From contig NZ_LGHP01000001.1 in NCBI RefSeq assembly GCF_001280845.1, positions 553,905-617,904 on the forward strand: a DNA stretch of 64,000 nt, in the 5' to 3' direction. The notes under the pieces were generated by a model. It did not search any database. It was not told the DNA's origin and saw only the letters and a list, made by a program, of their open reading frames with translations. Shown piece by piece: positions 50,532 to 59,276 of this stretch. Each line of letters opens with the position of its first letter. Position 1 is the first letter of the stretch. The stretch is from Bacillus sp. FJAT-28004 (GTDB lineage Bacteria; Bacillota; Bacilli; Paenibacillales; Paenibacillaceae). The position numbers and the translations under genes were made by a program.

Positions 50532-51920
50532 ATGTACACGAGAAAAACAAAGAACGCATTGACTGTCTTTATTCTAACGATTGTGCTTGCGATGACGATT
50601 ACGGCTTGCGGAGGAAAAAATAATAATACGACTAACCAGCCGACAGAGAAGCCAAGCGATACAGCTGAGGGTGGAACAAGCACAGGCGATAGCGCACTGG
50701 CAAAAGCATTAAACGGCGATTTTAAAGGTAAAAAAGTTACGATGTTCGGTCCGTTCACGGATGCGGATGAAGTGAAGTTTAACGAAAGTATTAAAGCGTT
50801 CGAGGAGAAATCCGGAATCGATATCGCTTATGAAGGCTCCAAGGAGTTTGAGGCTACAATCTCTGTACGTGTGAATGGTGGAAACGCTCCTGATATTGCG
50901 GATTTCCCGCAGCCTGGTTTGCTGAAGGGGTTTGTGAACTCTGGCAAGGTTATTGATGTGAAATCGTTTCTTAGCGATGAATATTTGAAGAAGCAATACA
51001 ACCAAAGCTGGCTCGACATGGCAACAATGAAGGGTACAAGCGGAGGTGTAATGTCAGGAATTTGGGCGCGCAGCAGCGTAAAAAGCTTAGTATGGTACAA
51101 CAAAAAGGCGTTTGCAGAAGCAGGTTATACTGTTCCAAAAACATGGACCGAGCTAATGGCGCTTACTGATCAGATCGCGAAGGACGGCGATCCAGCTTGG
51201 AGCATTGGCATCGAGAGCGGCACAGCAACTGGTTGGCCGGCTACAGACTGGATGGAGGATATTATGCTCCGCACGACTACGCCAGAAAATTACGATAAAT
51301 GGGTATCTGGCGAACTTCCATTCACAGATCCAGTTGTCAAAAATGCTGCGGAAAAAATGGCTGAGATTTGGTTCAACGAGGATTATGTATACGGTGGGAA
51401 AAAATCGATCGCTACGACATCGTTTGGAGATGCAGTTAAGCCATTGTTCGACAATCCTCCAAAAGCATGGCTTCACCGTCAAGCTGGCTTTATTACAAGC
51501 TTCTTCCCAGAGGGCTTGACAGCTGATGATTACGATTGGTTCCCACTCCCTGCTATTGATGAGCAATATGGTCAACCAGCTCTTATCTCGGGCGATATTT
51601 ATGCCATGTTTAATGATCGTCCAGAGGTTCGTGCTGTAATGGAGTTTTTCACAACAGGCGAGTCGCTCAAAGCATGGATTCAAACGGGTGGCGTAACGGC
51701 TCCTATGAACGATGCAGATCCATCTTGGTACCCGAATGAACAAGAACGCAGAATGGCTGAATTCGTAAAAACGGCAGAAACAATTCGCTTTGACGGTTCT
51801 GACCTGATGCCAGGCGCGGTTGGCGCAGGTACATTCTGGAAAGGTATGACGGACTGGGTAAGCGGAACAGTAGATTTGGATACAGCACTAAAAGAAATTC
51901 AAGCAGGCTGGAAAAAATAA
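50532..51920 (+). CDS. extracellular solute-binding lipoprotein, alpha-glucoside type
   Basis: The ATG at 50532 lies 9 bases after AAAGG; an ATG three codons earlier touches it. The 462-residue lipoprotein has a signal peptide with lipobox ITAC (cysteine about residue 24), then an Asn/Thr/Glu-rich linker and a family-1 binding fold. The VTMFGPFTDADEVKF opening, KSLVWYNKKAFAEAGY near 180 and GWPATDWMEDIMLR near 235 resemble AglE/ThuE-type alpha-glucoside binders. It should deliver alpha-glucosides such as trehalose, maltose or sucrose to the two following permeases. No ATPase gene is in the operon; a shared MsmX-type ATPase is expected. Confidence 0.85.
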   Translation: MYTRKTKNALTVFILTIVLAMTITACGGKNNNTTNQPTEKPSDTAEGGTSTGDSALAKALNGDFKGKKVTMFGPFTDADEVKFNESIKAFEEKSGIDIAYEGSKEFEATISVRVNGGNAPDIADFPQPGLLKGFVNSGKVIDVKSFLSDEYLKKQYNQSWLDMATMKGTSGGVMSGIWARSSVKSLVWYNKKAFAEAGYTVPKTWTELMALTDQIAKDGDPAWSIGIESGTATGWPATDWMEDIMLRTTTPENYDKWVSGELPFTDPVVKNAAEKMAEIWFNEDYVYGGKKSIATTSFGDAVKPLFDNPPKAWLHRQAGFITSFFPEGLTADDYDWFPLPAIDEQYGQPALISGDIYAMFNDRPEVRAVMEFFTTGESLKAWIQTGGVTAPMNDADPSWYPNEQERRMAEFVKTAETIRFDGSDLMPGAVGAGTFWKGMTDWVSGTVDLDTALKEIQAGWKK

Positions 51921-51939
51921 ATGATTGTTTGATGGATTC

Positions 51940-51968
51940 GGGGCTTCTCGTCGAAAGGCGAAAGCCCC
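51940..51968 (+). other. stable hairpin after the binding-protein gene
   Basis: GGGGCTT (51940-51946) pairs with AAGCCCC (51962-51968) and extends a little inward. There is no T-run. It may protect the upstream mRNA end or cause partial termination within the operon. Confidence 0.5.
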
Positions 51969-51999
51969 TCCATAATCTCATCAGTGAATTATAGATTGT

Positions 52000-52102
52000 G
52001 AAGATAGGTTTGCTTCGCAAACCTAAGCACACGCTTACGAAGATAGGTTTGCTTCGCAAACCTAAGCACATGCTTACGAAGATAGGTTTGCTTCGCAAAC
52101 CT
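52000..52102. repeat. tandem 39-base palindromic repeats between binding protein and permease genes
   Basis: Two full units (52000-52038 and 52039-52077) differ at a single base; a partial third unit (52078-52102) follows. Each contains the hairpin AGGTTTGC-TTC-GCAAACCT. Since 39 is a multiple of 3, the array is open in one frame and could be mistaken for an N-terminal extension of the permease. It ends 2 bases before the GAGGAGG of the next gene. Confidence 0.85.
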
Positions 52103-52117
52103 TTGAGGAGGATTCAT

Positions 52118-53200
52118 ATGGAATTACAGGCTAGGAAAGGCAATGTTCTGCGGCTACTGTTGTTATCCGTGCTCGTGCCAGTTCTGAATATTGCCATTCA
52201 CTGGTGCATATTTATATTTTTTCGTGACTCCAACCTTCCGCCAATCGTCAATGCGGTTTTGGCAGTCCTCTGGGGAGCACTTGGCATTTATTCCATTTAC
52301 TATTCGTTTAACTGGGTAGTTGAGAAATATCCGGATCAATGGAAGCGGAGAATATTGCCTTTTGTATTTGTTGGCCCGGCGGTGCTGCTGCTTGGTTGGC
52401 TGCTTGTCTTTCCGACACTTCGGACTCTTTATTTAAGCTTTTTTGATGCCAGCTCGGTCAATTTTGTCGGCTTCGCCAACTATGTAGCTGTATTTTCGGA
52501 CCGGCTTCTCGTTATGGCGCTGCGAAACAACTTGCTTTGGGTGTTTTTTGGCACACTGGCTTGTGTTGGCTTAGGTCTTTTAATTGCGATTCTTGCTGAT
52601 CGAAGCAGCTTTGAGAAGCTGGCTAAGGGACTCATATTTATGCCTATGGCGATCTCGTTCGTGGCGGCAGGCGTTATTTGGAAATTTATTTATTACTATC
52701 AGCCAGGCGAGGAGCAAATTGGGCTGCTCAATGCGATCGTCGTGAAATTCGGCGGGGAACCACAGGCATGGCTCAGTATGATTCAGCCGTGGAATAACTT
52801 GTTCCTTATCGTTATTCTCATTTGGATGCAAACAGGTTTTGCGATGGTTATATTCTCAGCTGCGATTAAGAGTATCCCAGAAGATATGCTGGAGGCCGCT
52901 CGTATGGATGGTGCAGGTGAGGTTCGCATTTTCTTCAAAATTATGATTCCATACATTGCGGGAACTTTGTTATCCGTTACAACAACGATTATTGTGTTTA
53001 CACTCAAAATCTTCGACGTTGTTATGATCATGACAGGCGGACAATATGAAACGGACGTAGTGGCAACACAGTTCTATCGTCAGCTGTTTATGTACCAAAA
53101 TGCAGGATATGGTTCAACCTTAGCGATTGTGCTTCTCATTGCTGTCATTCCAGTCATCATAATTAATCTGCGGCAGTTCCGTAGAGAGGGGGGGTTCTAA
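52118..53200 (+). CDS. sugar ABC transporter permease, MalF/AglF type
   Basis: The ATG at 52118 lies 7 bases after GAGGAGG and gives 360 residues. About eight hydrophobic segments are visible, and the permease motif that docks the ATPase is present as LEAARMDGAGEVRIFFKIMIP (split near residues 262-282). It starts with two membrane segments before the conserved core, as in AglF/ThuF. Two bases separate it from the second permease. Together with the binding protein it imports an alpha-glucoside. The translated palindromic repeats upstream are excluded from the protein. Confidence 0.85.
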   Translation: MELQARKGNVLRLLLLSVLVPVLNIAIHWCIFIFFRDSNLPPIVNAVLAVLWGALGIYSIYYSFNWVVEKYPDQWKRRILPFVFVGPAVLLLGWLLVFPTLRTLYLSFFDASSVNFVGFANYVAVFSDRLLVMALRNNLLWVFFGTLACVGLGLLIAILADRSSFEKLAKGLIFMPMAISFVAAGVIWKFIYYYQPGEEQIGLLNAIVVKFGGEPQAWLSMIQPWNNLFLIVILIWMQTGFAMVIFSAAIKSIPEDMLEAARMDGAGEVRIFFKIMIPYIAGTLLSVTTTIIVFTLKIFDVVMIMTGGQYETDVVATQFYRQLFMYQNAGYGSTLAIVLLIAVIPVIIINLRQFRREGGF

Positions 53201-53201
53201 T

Positions 53202-54293
53202 ATGAGCAGGAACATAAAATCTCGTAAGTCCAAGTGGCTCGTGAATACAGTACTAGCCGTCATATGTCTCATTTGGACAATCCCGACGCTCGGTCTGCTC
53301 GTATCCTCTTTCAGGCCCGCAGCTGATATATTATCAACCGGCTGGTGGAATATACTTCCGCATCGTGATTGGAACACAACAGAGCAGATTCAGCTGCCCA
53401 AGGATACCGATCTTCGTGAGCCAATCAAGGTGAACGGAACAACCTATACGGATGATCAGCTGCGTTCAGGTGTTGAGCTTAACGGCGAACGAATCATATG
53501 GGAAAACCGCCGGGCTAGACTGCTGAACGTTCAAGATAAACAGTGGACGATCATTTCTAACTTTACGACTCAGAACTATGAGACCGTGCTAGGTGGAAAA
53601 ACCTACTCCATTACGATGCCAGATGGTACGACCAAAACGGAAAAGGGCAGCGGTATGTCGCGATCCTTCTGGAATACGATTGCGGTTACAGTACCAGCTA
53701 CCGTAATTCCAATTTTTATTGCTTCCTTTGCAGCTTATGCTTTTGCTTGGCTTAAGTTCCCAGGGAGGAAGACCTTGTTTGTCGTCGTCATCGCCTTGCT
53801 TGTCGTACCTTTGCAGGTAGCGCTCATTCCGATTTTGCGCGATTATACGTCGCTTGGACTGAATGGCACTTACTTTGGAATTTGGCTTGCGCATACGGCG
53901 TTTGGATTGCCCTTGATCACTTATTTTATGTACACATCAATTAGTCAGCTGCCCAAGGATTTGTTCGAATCAGCATTTATGGACGGTGCAACGAATTTTA
54001 CGATTTTCAGCAGGCTCATCCTGCCGTTATCTGTCCCAGCACTTGCTTCGATTAGCATATTCCAGTTTTTATGGGTATGGAATGATTATTTGATATCCCT
54101 TATATTTCTCGGAAGCCAGCCTGAAGTGCAAGTATTGTCAATGAATATTGCCAACATGGTTGGCTCTAGAGGAAATGACTGGCATTTGCTTACAGCAGCA
54201 GCATTTGTCTCGATGCTCATGCCGCTGACCGTATTTTTTGCCCTGCAAAAATATTTCGTTCGCGGGATGCTTGGCGGATCGATCAAAGGTTAA
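53202..54293 (+). CDS. sugar ABC transporter permease, MalG/AglG type
   Basis: The 363-residue protein follows the first permease directly, with GAGAGGGGGG upstream. After the first membrane segment (LAVICLIWTIPTLGLLVSS) there is an extracytoplasmic loop of about 110 residues, seen in AglG/ThuG but not in MalG. Five further segments follow, and the ATPase-docking motif FESAFMDGATNFTIF is near 250. The loop could contact the binding protein or ligand. The GH13 gene begins about 97 bases later, after a hairpin. Confidence 0.85.
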   Translation: MSRNIKSRKSKWLVNTVLAVICLIWTIPTLGLLVSSFRPAADILSTGWWNILPHRDWNTTEQIQLPKDTDLREPIKVNGTTYTDDQLRSGVELNGERIIWENRRARLLNVQDKQWTIISNFTTQNYETVLGGKTYSITMPDGTTKTEKGSGMSRSFWNTIAVTVPATVIPIFIASFAAYAFAWLKFPGRKTLFVVVIALLVVPLQVALIPILRDYTSLGLNGTYFGIWLAHTAFGLPLITYFMYTSISQLPKDLFESAFMDGATNFTIFSRLILPLSVPALASISIFQFLWVWNDYLISLIFLGSQPEVQVLSMNIANMVGSRGNDWHLLTAAAFVSMLMPLTVFFALQKYFVRGMLGGSIKG

Positions 54294-54319
54294 ACAAACA
54301 GATAAATGGGAAGCAAATA

Positions 54320-54361
54320 AATGGCGCAGCGTCTGGACACGGTGTCCCCTCGCGCGCCATT
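54320..54361 (+). other. hairpin between the permease and GH13 genes
   Basis: AATGGCGC (54320-54327) pairs with GCGCCATT (54354-54361), and GGACAC pairs with GTGTCC inside. No T-run follows, so it may tune expression between genes of the operon rather than end it. Confidence 0.55.
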
Positions 54362-54390
54362 TGAATGTTTAGAGAGAAGGAGAGACTCAG

Positions 54391-56052
54391 ATGCAGGTAA
54401 AGCCGGATTGGTGGAAGGAATCGGTTGTTTATCAAGTTTATTGGCGCAGCTTCAAAGATACAAACGGGGATGGGATCGGTGATCTTCGTGGTGTTATTGA
54501 AAAGCTGGATTACATTCAATCGTTAGGCGTGACAATGGTATGGATTAATCCTTTTAATGAATCTCCAGACAAGGACAATGGTTATGACGTGTCCGATTAT
54601 TATACGGTCATGAAGAAGGCAGGCACGATGGCGGACTTTGATCGATTGGTTGCCGAGACGCATGCGAGAGGCATGAAGCTGATGATGGACGTTGTCGTCA
54701 ACCATACATCGGATCATCATCCTTGGTTTATCGAATCGCGCTCTTCAATCAGCAGCCCGAAGCGAGATTGGTACATTTGGCAGGATGGAATGGGCGGGGA
54801 GCCTCCTACCAATTGGCGTTCCTATTTTAATCCTTCAAGCTGGGAGTTAGATGAGACGACAAACCAATATTATATGCACTCCTTCGCGATCGAGCAGCCG
54901 GATTTAAATTGGGCGAATACAGAAATGCGGATGGAAATCTACAAAATGCTGCGCTTCTGGCTGGATAAAGGTGTGGACGGCCTTCGGCTCGATGCTCTGG
55001 CATTGCTCGCTAAGCCGAGCAGCTTTACAGATGTGGAGAATCCTCATGATATTCGCTATTTGACTCATAATCCGGGGCTTCATGATTATTTACAGGAAAT
55101 GAACCGTGAGGTTTTCCGGCATTATGATATGATGACTGTTGGTGAAATTGCGTTCGCAACACCGGAGACAGGTCCTTTGTTTGTTGAAGAGGATCGTATG
55201 GAGCTGAACACGCTGTTCCATTTCGAGGTGGCAGATGAAATGCCGGAATGGGATATGGTTCGCTTCAAACGTATTCAGAGGCAGTGGGCGGAGGCATTGG
55301 CAGGACGAGGTTTTGGCTCGCAGTTTCTTAATAACCACGATCATACTAGGCAGGTATCCCGTTATGGAAATGATAGGGAGTACCGGGTGGAATCAGCTAA
55401 GCTGCTTGCTACGATGATTCATACGCTCCCAGGCATTCCCTATATTTATCAAGGTGAAGAGATCGGCATGACGGGTGTGAGGTACGAAACGATTGGCGAT
55501 TACAAGGACATCGCAATGATCAATAAATATGTAGAGGAGATCGGAAAGGGCAAGGACCCTGCGGCGGTATTTCGTTCTTTGCAGCCGCTTAGCCGAGACA
55601 ACTCCAGAACACCAATGCAATGGAATACGAGCCCCCATGCAGGTTTTGGCAGCGCAGAACCATGGATAAAGGTCAATCCCAATTATGAAGAAATTAATGT
55701 TGAACAATCGGAAGGCAATCCGAATTCAGTATTAGCATTTTATCGGGAGCTCATTGCACTTAGAAAAAGCAATCCCGTAATGGTTTATGGTGACTTTACT
55801 GATATAAGTGAAGTTGATCCGAATTTATACGTTTATGTGCGAGAGCTGGAGGGAACCGAATGGATCGTGCTGTTGAATCATGATGATGACGCGCATACTT
55901 TTACGTTCTCAGATTCGTTGTTCGGTAGTGAATCTTTGAAGCTGAAGCTGGTTCTTGGTACGTATGAGAATACATTAAGCACTTGGAATGACGAGGGACG
56001 CAGCATCGAGCTGAGGCCATTTGAGGCGCGAATATATGAGGTAATCTCCTAG
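54391..56052 (+). CDS. GH13 alpha-glucosidase
   Basis: The 553-residue cytosolic enzyme has the four GH13 regions: DVVVNHTSD near 106, GLRLDALA with the nucleophile near 199, GEIAF with the acid/base near 251 and NNHDHTR near 315. The opening WWKESVVYQVYWRSF is typical of the oligo-1,6-glucosidase/MalL subfamily. In that subfamily a valine after the nucleophile favours alpha-1,6 bonds, while alanine favours alpha-1,4; here it is alanine, so an alpha-1,4 preference is inferred. It follows the permeases and would hydrolyse the imported sugar. The ATG follows GAAGGAGAG; a strong terminator ends the operon. Confidence 0.9.
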   Translation: MQVKPDWWKESVVYQVYWRSFKDTNGDGIGDLRGVIEKLDYIQSLGVTMVWINPFNESPDKDNGYDVSDYYTVMKKAGTMADFDRLVAETHARGMKLMMDVVVNHTSDHHPWFIESRSSISSPKRDWYIWQDGMGGEPPTNWRSYFNPSSWELDETTNQYYMHSFAIEQPDLNWANTEMRMEIYKMLRFWLDKGVDGLRLDALALLAKPSSFTDVENPHDIRYLTHNPGLHDYLQEMNREVFRHYDMMTVGEIAFATPETGPLFVEEDRMELNTLFHFEVADEMPEWDMVRFKRIQRQWAEALAGRGFGSQFLNNHDHTRQVSRYGNDREYRVESAKLLATMIHTLPGIPYIYQGEEIGMTGVRYETIGDYKDIAMINKYVEEIGKGKDPAAVFRSLQPLSRDNSRTPMQWNTSPHAGFGSAEPWIKVNPNYEEINVEQSEGNPNSVLAFYRELIALRKSNPVMVYGDFTDISEVDPNLYVYVRELEGTEWIVLLNHDDDAHTFTFSDSLFGSESLKLKLVLGTYENTLSTWNDEGRSIELRPFEARIYEVIS

Positions 56053-56103
56053 CTTGAAGGCACACTATTACGAAAAATAGAGTAGATTTATGCAAACGAA
56101 AAA

Positions 56104-56141
56104 ATGGTGGAGCAGAATAAACCCTGCTCCACCATTTTTTT
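56104..56141. terminator. bidirectional intrinsic terminator
   Basis: A perfect 12-base stem, ATGGTGGAGCAG and CTGCTCCACCAT, is followed by seven T and preceded by a run of A. It serves the GH13 gene and the converging iron ATPase gene. Confidence 0.85.
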
Positions 56142-56151
56142 ATTATGTGAG

Positions 56152-56967
56152 TTAACGTACGCTTGCTTGTAATAATGGCAGCTTGCGGCCTTTTCCGTAA
56201 GGGATGCAAAGGGGAGTTCCGAATATGGGGTCTGCTGTAATTTGGCATTCCATATCAAATACGGTTCGTATGAACTGCTCGTTCATGATAGCTTCCGGTT
56301 TGCCTTGCGCATGTATTTTTCCGTCTTTTACAGCTACGATATGATCAGCATATCGGCAAGCAAGGTTAATGTCATGTAAAACCATCACGATCGTACGATT
56401 CTCCTGCTCGTTCAAGTCAAAGAGCAAATCGAGAATTTCAATCTGATGGGCCATATCCAAATAGGTTGTCGGCTCATCAAGTAAAATAGTCGGTGTGTTC
56501 TGAGCCAGAGTCATTGCAATCCAAGCACGTTGACGTTGGCCGCCGGATAGCGAGTCTAAGGAACGAGAGGATAGCTCGTCCATATGTGTCACTTCAAGCG
56601 CTTTTTTGACCATCTTCTCATCCTCATGCGACCATTGCTGCAGCCAGCTTTGATAAGGATAACGTCCTTGTTTCACGAGCTGATGGACGGTCAAGCCTTC
56701 CGGTGCGATAGGACCTTGCGGCAAGATGGCTAGACGCCTTGCGATTTCCTTGCTGGAGAGTTTGGCAATCTCATTGCCATCAATAAGGATCGACCCTTCT
56801 TGCGGCTTTAATAGGCGGGCAAGGGAACGGAGCAGCGTCGACTTGCCGCAGCCGTTGCTGCCGATGAAAACCGTGATCTTGCCGGCAGGGATCTGCAAAT
56901 CAAGATTATTGAAAATCGCTTTTTGTCCATAAGATAACGTAAGATTTTTCGCTTGAATGGAGGACAC
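56152..56967 (-). CDS. iron-siderophore ABC transporter ATPase (FecE/FhuC type)
   Basis: The 271-residue protein starts at GTG 56967 behind GGGGAGAGG. It has Walker A GSNGCGKST near 36, the Q-loop in AILPQGPIAPEG near 82, the signature LSGGQRQRAW near 140, and Walker B with DEPTTYLD near 160. The close match to FecE/FhuC/YusV proteins and the two FecCD permease genes upstream on the same strand mark it as the energy-coupling subunit. It starts 54 bases after the second permease, so all three form one Fur-controlled operon. Confidence 0.9.
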   Translation of the reverse strand: MSSIQAKNLTLSYGQKAIFNNLDLQIPAGKITVFIGSNGCGKSTLLRSLARLLKPQEGSILIDGNEIAKLSSKEIARRLAILPQGPIAPEGLTVHQLVKQGRYPYQSWLQQWSHEDEKMVKKALEVTHMDELSSRSLDSLSGGQRQRAWIAMTLAQNTPTILLDEPTTYLDMAHQIEILDLLFDLNEQENRTIVMVLHDINLACRYADHIVAVKDGKIHAQGKPEAIMNEQFIRTVFDMECQITADPIFGTPLCIPYGKGRKLPLLQASVR

Positions 56968-57021
56968 GATAACCTCTCCCCTTTACTTATTATGGTTTAA
57001 GAGTAAACGCTAAAAAGCGAG

Positions 57022-58068
57022 TTATGATCGGTTGCGGTGGCGATACAATAAATAGATGAAAAACGGCGCGCCAATCGCTGCGGTAAAGACACCAGCAGGA
57101 ATATCGAGCGGGAGGAACGCAGTTCTTGCAATAAGGTCTGAGAGCAGTAATACAAGTGACCCGATTAAAGCGGAAACAGGTATTACACCTCCATAGGACG
57201 GGCCTACTAGCTTTCGGGCAATATGAGGTGCCATGAGTCCGATGAAATTTATAGCACCTCCTATAGCAACCGCTGCGCCTGCAAGCGCAACACTGATGAG
57301 GAGTAGAATCGTTCTTTTTATTTGGACAGAACTGCCTACACTTGTAGCAACCTCATCCCCAAGCTCCTGGACATTAAGATGCCGAGCGTAGATAAGCGCT
57401 ATTGGAAACAACACGACGAGCCAAGGAAGCAGTGTCCAAAAGTCTCTCTCCCATGAGACGCCGTAGATGCTGCCTGTCATAAATGTGAAGGCTTTAACGG
57501 CTACGGCAGTAGGCGTGAAGGATGACGTGAGAATAAGCATGTACGTAACAGCAGTTAGGGCAGTAGCCATTCCAATGCCGATTAAGACGAGTCTAAGCGG
57601 CGTGATCCCTTTCCGGTACGCGAATAAGTAAATAAGGAAAGCAGCAGCAAAAGCTCCTATAACAGCACTAAGTGGCATGAAGCGGATGCTAATATGCGAG
57701 AAATACAAAATGAATATAACGGTGCCAAGAGATGCTCCGCCGGTGATACCGATAATGTCGGGAGACGTCAAGGGATTGCGTACAATACCTTGCAACAACG
57801 CGCCTGAAACTGCAAGGGCAGATCCTACCATCACTGCAATTAACACGCGCGGCAATCGAAGTGAAAAAATAATCATCGCATCTGACGAGTCACCGATTCC
57901 CAAAAAAGTACGTACGACATCGATAGGATTAATTGTCTTGCTGCCAAGACCAACGCAAATGATGACAGCTGCTACATTGGCAAGCAGTAATAACATGATC
58001 ACCATTAAAGTTCGGCGGTTTAGTTGAAAGGAATATTTGCGGCCTCTGAGTGTGAACCATATATTCAT
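57022..58068 (-). CDS. FecCD family siderophore permease, second subunit
   Basis: The ATG at 58068 has GAGGAGG 11 bases upstream, inside the end of the preceding gene, giving 348 residues; the longer open frame runs back into that gene. About nine hydrophobic segments are present, with SLRLPRVLIAVMVGSALAVSG near 85 and GAINFIGLMAPHIARKLVG near 255, both typical of FecCD/BtuC permeases. Only one base separates it from the previous stop, so translation is coupled. It forms a heterodimer with the other permease. Confidence 0.9.
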   Translation of the reverse strand: MNIWFTLRGRKYSFQLNRRTLMVIMLLLLANVAAVIICVGLGSKTINPIDVVRTFLGIGDSSDAMIIFSLRLPRVLIAVMVGSALAVSGALLQGIVRNPLTSPDIIGITGGASLGTVIFILYFSHISIRFMPLSAVIGAFAAAFLIYLFAYRKGITPLRLVLIGIGMATALTAVTYMLILTSSFTPTAVAVKAFTFMTGSIYGVSWERDFWTLLPWLVVLFPIALIYARHLNVQELGDEVATSVGSSVQIKRTILLLISVALAGAAVAIGGAINFIGLMAPHIARKLVGPSYGGVIPVSALIGSLVLLLSDLIARTAFLPLDIPAGVFTAAIGAPFFIYLLYRHRNRS

Positions 58069-58069
58069 A

Positions 58070-59077
58070 TTAGGATTGGCCTCCTCTTCTAGCGATAAAC
58101 ACGAAGAAAGGAACACCAATAATAGCGGTCATAATGCCAACGGGAACTTCCTTCGGAAATGAAATATATCTTGAGCCGATGTCAGCAGCGAGTAGCAATA
58201 TGCCGCCAAACACTGCACAGTATGGAATAACCCATCGATAGTCAATGCCAACTAAATATCTCATTAGATGAGGAATGATAATGCCAACAAAAGCGATAGG
58301 ACCCGCCATAGAGACCGAGCCTCCTGCGAGCAGAACGACAATGATTCCTGCTGCTAATTTGATATAGACTGTTTTTTGGCCGAGCCCTACAGCTACGTCA
58401 TCTCCGAGCGCAAGCGCGTTCATATGTCTAGCAAGCACGAATGCTGCGATCAAGGCAATTCCCATGTATGGAGCGGCAGCTGTAAATATGTTCATATCGC
58501 GTCCTGAGACGGAGCCTACAAACCAATAAAGAACTTGATCGAACGTTTGGCCGCTTGTCAGCAGGACGCCTAGTGATAACGAAGAGAAAAAAGCAGTCAT
58601 AGCAGCGCCGGCTAGCGTAATCTTGAGCGGCGTCAATCCGTCATTGCCAATTGAGCCGAGCGTATACACAAGGGTTACTGTGAAGGCAGCCCCTATGAAG
58701 GCGAGAGTTGCAAAAGTCGACATGCCGCTAGCGCCGAAGAAGGCTGAGCCAATGACGATAAAGAAAGCGGCTCCAGAATTAACGCCGAATATGCTCGGGG
58801 AAGCGAGCTGGTTGCGGGTAATCCCTTGCATGAGTGAGCCGGCAACGGCAAGACTTGCTCCGACTGCGGCAGCAATGAATGCACGCGGCATTCTAGCCGT
58901 TTGAATAATAAGATGTTCTTGAGAGCCATCGAATGCGGTATAAGAATCTAATATCGTACGCCAGCTGATATTCGTTACTCCAAAAGCGATGCTGCAAATG
59001 AGACCCACAGCAAAGAGGAGCAAACCAACGATCAGGCCTGCTGCTTTTTGAGTTCGCGTATGTAATAATGTATCCAT
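58070..59077 (-). CDS. FecCD family siderophore permease, first subunit
   Basis: The ATG at 59077 follows AAAGAGGAA, giving 335 residues with about nine membrane segments. FecCD signatures are IIQTARMPRAFIAAAVGASLAVAG near 58 (seen in two halves) and GPIAFVGIIIPHLMRYLVG near 245. It is the first gene of the minus-strand operon, transcribed from a promoter next to a Fur box that it shares with the binding-protein gene. Confidence 0.9.
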   Translation of the reverse strand: MDTLLHTRTQKAAGLIVGLLLFAVGLICSIAFGVTNISWRTILDSYTAFDGSQEHLIIQTARMPRAFIAAAVGASLAVAGSLMQGITRNQLASPSIFGVNSGAAFFIVIGSAFFGASGMSTFATLAFIGAAFTVTLVYTLGSIGNDGLTPLKITLAGAAMTAFFSSLSLGVLLTSGQTFDQVLYWFVGSVSGRDMNIFTAAAPYMGIALIAAFVLARHMNALALGDDVAVGLGQKTVYIKLAAGIIVVLLAGGSVSMAGPIAFVGIIIPHLMRYLVGIDYRWVIPYCAVFGGILLLAADIGSRYISFPKEVPVGIMTAIIGVPFFVFIARRGGQS

Positions 59078-59137
59078 AATTTCCTCTTTCCTCGATGTCA
59101 ATAATGAACGGCAGTAATGATTTATGACTACTAAGAC

Positions 59138-59166
59138 ATTTTAGGGGATCACGTTGATCGTGTCAA
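59138..59166 (-). promoter_or_regulatory. sigma-A promoter of the permease operon
   Basis: On the minus strand TTGACA (59161-59166) and TAAAAT (59138-59143) are 17 bases apart, about 60 bases before the ATG at 59077. Confidence 0.7.
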
Positions 59167-59172
59167 TGAGGT

Positions 59173-59187
59173 TGAAAATCATTATCA
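59173..59187. promoter_or_regulatory. Fur box 1, between the divergent promoters
   Basis: TGAAAATCATTATCA matches the 7-1-7 Fur consensus TGATAATNATTATCA at all but one position. It lies between the two -35 elements and could repress both promoters. Confidence 0.75.
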
Positions 59188-59194
59188 GAAGTTG

Positions 59195-59223
59195 TTGACT
59201 TTGTTTTATGCGGCTGTTATAGT
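59195..59223 (+). promoter_or_regulatory. sigma-A promoter of the binding-protein gene
   Basis: TTGACT (59195-59200) and TATAGT (59218-59223) are 17 bases apart, 54 bases before the ATG. Confidence 0.7.
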
Positions 59224-59240
59224 TTCGTTTGAGATATTAT

Positions 59241-59255
59241 TGAGAATGATTTTCA
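59241..59255. promoter_or_regulatory. Fur box 2, downstream of the binding-protein promoter
   Basis: TGAGAATGATTTTCA matches the 7-1-7 Fur consensus with two symmetrical changes. It lies in the early transcribed leader. Confidence 0.65.
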
Positions 59256-59276
59256 GCATGAAGGGGAGAAAAACAA

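Noticed and set aside
51998..52117. N-terminal extension of the MalF-type permease made of KIGLLRKPKH repeats
   Set aside because: It is the palindromic repeat array read in frame because the unit is 39 bases. The ATG at 52118 has a perfect GAGGAGG site and the protein matches its family from there.
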